A stretch of DNA of 8,616 nucleotides from assembly GCA_030681635.1 (NCBI GenBank), contig JAUXRT010000062.1:1-8616 (forward strand), read 5' to 3'. A program made the translations under genes and the position numbers. This document shows, piece after piece, positions 7,372 through 8,616 of this stretch. The stretch is from Reyranella sp. (GTDB taxonomy: Bacteria; Pseudomonadota; Alphaproteobacteria; Reyranellales; Reyranellaceae). Under the pieces are notes generated by a model. That model searched no databases. It was given only the letters and a program-made list of their open reading frames with translations, and was not told where the DNA came from. The stretch's first letter is position 1. Each line of letters opens with the position of its first letter.

Positions 7372-8019
7372 TCACCCGGAGGGCGTGAGCCACGTATCGA
7401 TGTCCTTGGTGAGCGGCAGGCCGGCAGTTTCGCCCAGCACATGATGTCCCATGCCGGCGCCGACCAGGAATGCCTCCTGGCGCGGCAGCGCATTGGCCTT
7501 CAGCAGGGCGCGGATGGCGGGCGCGTCATGGCCCCAGCCAACCGCCTCAACCTTGCCGTCGAAGGCGCGGTTCAGCAGAAACAGGAATTCGCCGCGCTCG
7601 GCATCGCTGAGCGCCGGGACGGCGTCGATGTCGCCCAGGATGAACAGGCGGCCCCGGAATTTCGCCACGAGGTCGGCAATGCTGTTGCGCGGCTCGATCA
7701 CGATCTCCCGATTGGGGCCGCGGCGCACCCGGGCGGCCAGCGACAGCGGCAGCACCGCGGCGCCCAGATAAGCGCCGGAATCCATCATCGCCGAGGTCAA
7801 TTCCTTGTAGGTGACGCCCAGACGCTCGGCCCGCTTGATCCGCATCATCGCCACTTCGGGCTTGGGCGCCTTCCAGGCCTTGGCGGCGGCGCGGCGCCAC
7901 ACCCAGGCTTCCCAGGACATGTCGAAGACCGGGCCATTGTTGTGCCCGATGCCTGGCCGGCGCAGCAGGGCCTCGACATTGACATGCCGGGCCCCTAGAC
8001 GGTCGAAACGATCACCCAT
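7372..8019 (-). CDS. Uncharacterised protein with GIGHNNGP motif, upstream of CoA-transferase
   Basis: I cannot assign a function to this 215-residue soluble protein. Visible parts: a GIGHNNGP motif at residues 23-30, which I recall from many uncharacterised alphaproteobacterial proteins; a Trp- and basic-rich helix (about 36-65, SWEAWVWRRAAAKAWK) leading into RIKRAERLGVTYKELTSAMMDSG (60-82), also typical of those proteins; and a C-terminal alpha/beta part with GRLFILGDID (123-132), a predicted helix, VEAVGWGHD (157-165) and FLVGAGMGHHVLGETAGLP (184-202). That last segment resembles the fourth motif of HAD-type folds but lacks the paired acidic residues, so a HAD hydrolase call is not justified. 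It is the first gene of a two-gene unit with the CoA-transferase. The ATG at 8019 has AGG 7 bases ahead but also a -10 element so close that the mRNA may be leaderless. No membrane segment or signal peptide is seen. Confidence 0.8.
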   Translation of the reverse strand: MGDRFDRLGARHVNVEALLRRPGIGHNNGPVFDMSWEAWVWRRAAAKAWKAPKPEVAMMRIKRAERLGVTYKELTSAMMDSGAYLGAAVLPLSLAARVRRGPNREIVIEPRNSIADLVAKFRGRLFILGDIDAVPALSDAERGEFLFLLNRAFDGKVEAVGWGHDAPAIRALLKANALPRQEAFLVGAGMGHHVLGETAGLPLTKDIDTWLTPSG

Positions 8020-8025
8020 TGCGCC

Positions 8026-8034
8026 TATTCTAAT
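8026..8034. promoter_or_regulatory. Candidate bidirectional promoter with overlapping -10 elements
   Basis: The 47-base divergent gap between 8019 (-) and 8067 (+) contains ATTCTAAT. On the plus strand TCTAAT (8029-8034) matches TATAAT at 5 of 6 positions; on the minus strand TAGAAT (8032-8027) also matches at 5 of 6. The gap is otherwise GC-rich, so this is the only good -10 in it. No strong -35 is seen for either. An interrupted dyad, TTGC (8020-8023) and GCAA (8035-8038) with 11 bases between, encloses both elements and could be an operator. Confidence 0.45.
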
Positions 8035-8054
8035 GCAAAGTTGGGGCCAAAATC

Positions 8055-8060
8055 GAGGAG
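8055..8060 (+). promoter_or_regulatory. Shine-Dalgarno of the TcuA-like dehydrogenase
   Basis: GAGGAG followed by 6 bases and a GTG at 8067. This near-ideal site fixes the GTG as the start of the dehydrogenase, as no ATG is available before the nucleotide-binding motif. Confidence 0.75.
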
Positions 8061-8066
8061 TGGCGC

Positions 8067-8616
8067 GTGGACGATTTTCAAGTCGATGTTCTGGTGGTGG
8101 GTGCGGGAAATGCCGCGGCTTGTGCAGCGCTGGCGGCGCGCGAAAAGGGCGCCACGGTCGCCATGCTGGAGGCCGCGCCTGAGGAAGAGCGCGGCGGCAA
8201 CAGCACCTATACCGCAGGCGCCATGCGCGTGGTGTTCCACGGCGTCGACGACCTCGTTCAGCTTTACGACCTCACCGAAGACGAGAAGCGTGACGTCGAT
8301 TTCGGCAGCTATTCGGCCGACGAGTTCCTGGACGACATGGGCCGCGTCACCAACTACCGCTGCGATCCCGAGCTCACCGACATCCTGATCGGCCGGAGCT
8401 TCGAGACCCAGAAGTGGATGCGCTCCAAGGGCGTGCGCTTCCAGCCGAGCTATGGCCGCCAGGCCTTCAAGGTGAACGGCAAGTACACATTCTGGGGCGG
8501 CCTCGCGGGCGCAGCCTGGGGCGGCGGGCCGGGCCTGGTTGACCTCGAACACAAGGCGGCGACCAAGGCCGGCCTTCCCATCCCCTACGAGACGGCGGCG
8601 GTGTCGCTGATCGAGG
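8067..8616 (+). CDS. FAD-dependent dehydrogenase, TcuA-like (tricarballylate dehydrogenase family), 3' partial
   Basis: The first 183 codons of a flavoprotein of the FAD_binding_2 group (fumarate reductase/succinate dehydrogenase flavoprotein relatives). The N-terminus begins with a Rossmann FAD-binding fold: VDVLVVGAGNAAACAALAA with GAGNAA at residues 12-17, the ribose-binding Glu35 at the end of the second strand, and RGGNS (42-46), typical of TcuA-like proteins. GVRFQPSYGRQAF and WGGLAGAAWGGGPGLVD continue the resemblance. TcuA oxidises tricarballylate to cis-aconitate in Salmonella; whether this protein has that substrate is unknown, because the catalytic domain lies beyond the window. 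The GTG start has GAGGAG 6 bases ahead. It is transcribed away from the GIGHNNGP protein/CoA-transferase unit across 47 bases, probably from a shared promoter region. The frame is open to the last base, so this is truncation by the window, not a broken gene. Confidence 0.85.
   Translation, partial: MDDFQVDVLVVGAGNAAACAALAAREKGATVAMLEAAPEEERGGNSTYTAGAMRVVFHGVDDLVQLYDLTEDEKRDVDFGSYSADEFLDDMGRVTNYRCDPELTDILIGRSFETQKWMRSKGVRFQPSYGRQAFKVNGKYTFWGGLAGAAWGGGPGLVDLEHKAATKAGLPIPYETAAVSLIE

Noticed and set aside
7441..7998. A plus-strand open frame opposite the GIGHNNGP protein gene
   Set aside because: Both strands are open here. The minus-strand product has balanced composition, a family-like motif, a start signal and a downstream partner gene; the plus-strand product has none of these.
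8025..8552. A minus-strand open frame at the window end
   Set aside because: Antisense to the TcuA-like dehydrogenase, whose FAD motif and GAGGAG start signal are clear.
1..8616. CRISPR arrays, insertion sequences, phage or defence genes
   Set aside because: No spaced direct repeats, transposase, terminal inverted repeats, integrase or defence-type domains seen on either strand. The kinase repeats are protein-level PAS domains, not DNA repeats.

Overview
This window is GC-rich with GC-skewed codon use. It encodes a multi-PAS hybrid histidine kinase, a CaiB/BaiF CoA-transferase, a GST and a TcuA-like flavoprotein. That mix points to an alphaproteobacterium with a large soil or freshwater type genome, perhaps near Reyranella or Bradyrhizobium. 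The genus is a guess from family resemblance only. I see no rRNA, tRNA, CRISPR array, insertion sequence or phage gene.

Layout. (1) Bases 2-4129, + strand: the 3' part of a very large membrane hybrid histidine kinase. It has two membrane helices, six tandem PAS-7 type sensor domains, HisKA, HATPase, receiver and Hpt domains. The gene starts before the window. (2) Bases 4203-4394, - strand: a 63-residue membrane protein that converges on the kinase gene. (3) Bases 4573-5400 and 5479-6150, + strand: a glutathione S-transferase followed by a class I SAM-dependent methyltransferase. (4) Bases 6166-8019, - strand: a two-gene unit made of an uncharacterised 215-residue protein and, 15 bases downstream, a family III CoA-transferase. 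(5) Bases 8067-8616, + strand: the first 183 codons of a TcuA-like FAD-dependent dehydrogenase. It diverges from the two-gene unit across only 47 bases and runs off the window end.

How the parts may work together. The kinase carries a complete His-Asp-His relay in one chain and has no partner regulator in the window, so its target is unknown. The CoA-transferase and the TcuA-like flavoprotein may belong to one organic-acid (polycarboxylate) catabolic locus, driven from a shared promoter that appears to use overlapping -10 elements facing opposite ways. The GST and methyltransferase have no evident link to either side.

The least expected items are a perfect 7-bp stem that puts the CoA-transferase AUG in a 5-nt loop, the bidirectional -10 with a possible leaderless transcript, and the uncharacterised protein with a GIGHNNGP motif. 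None of these amounts to a proven new system.
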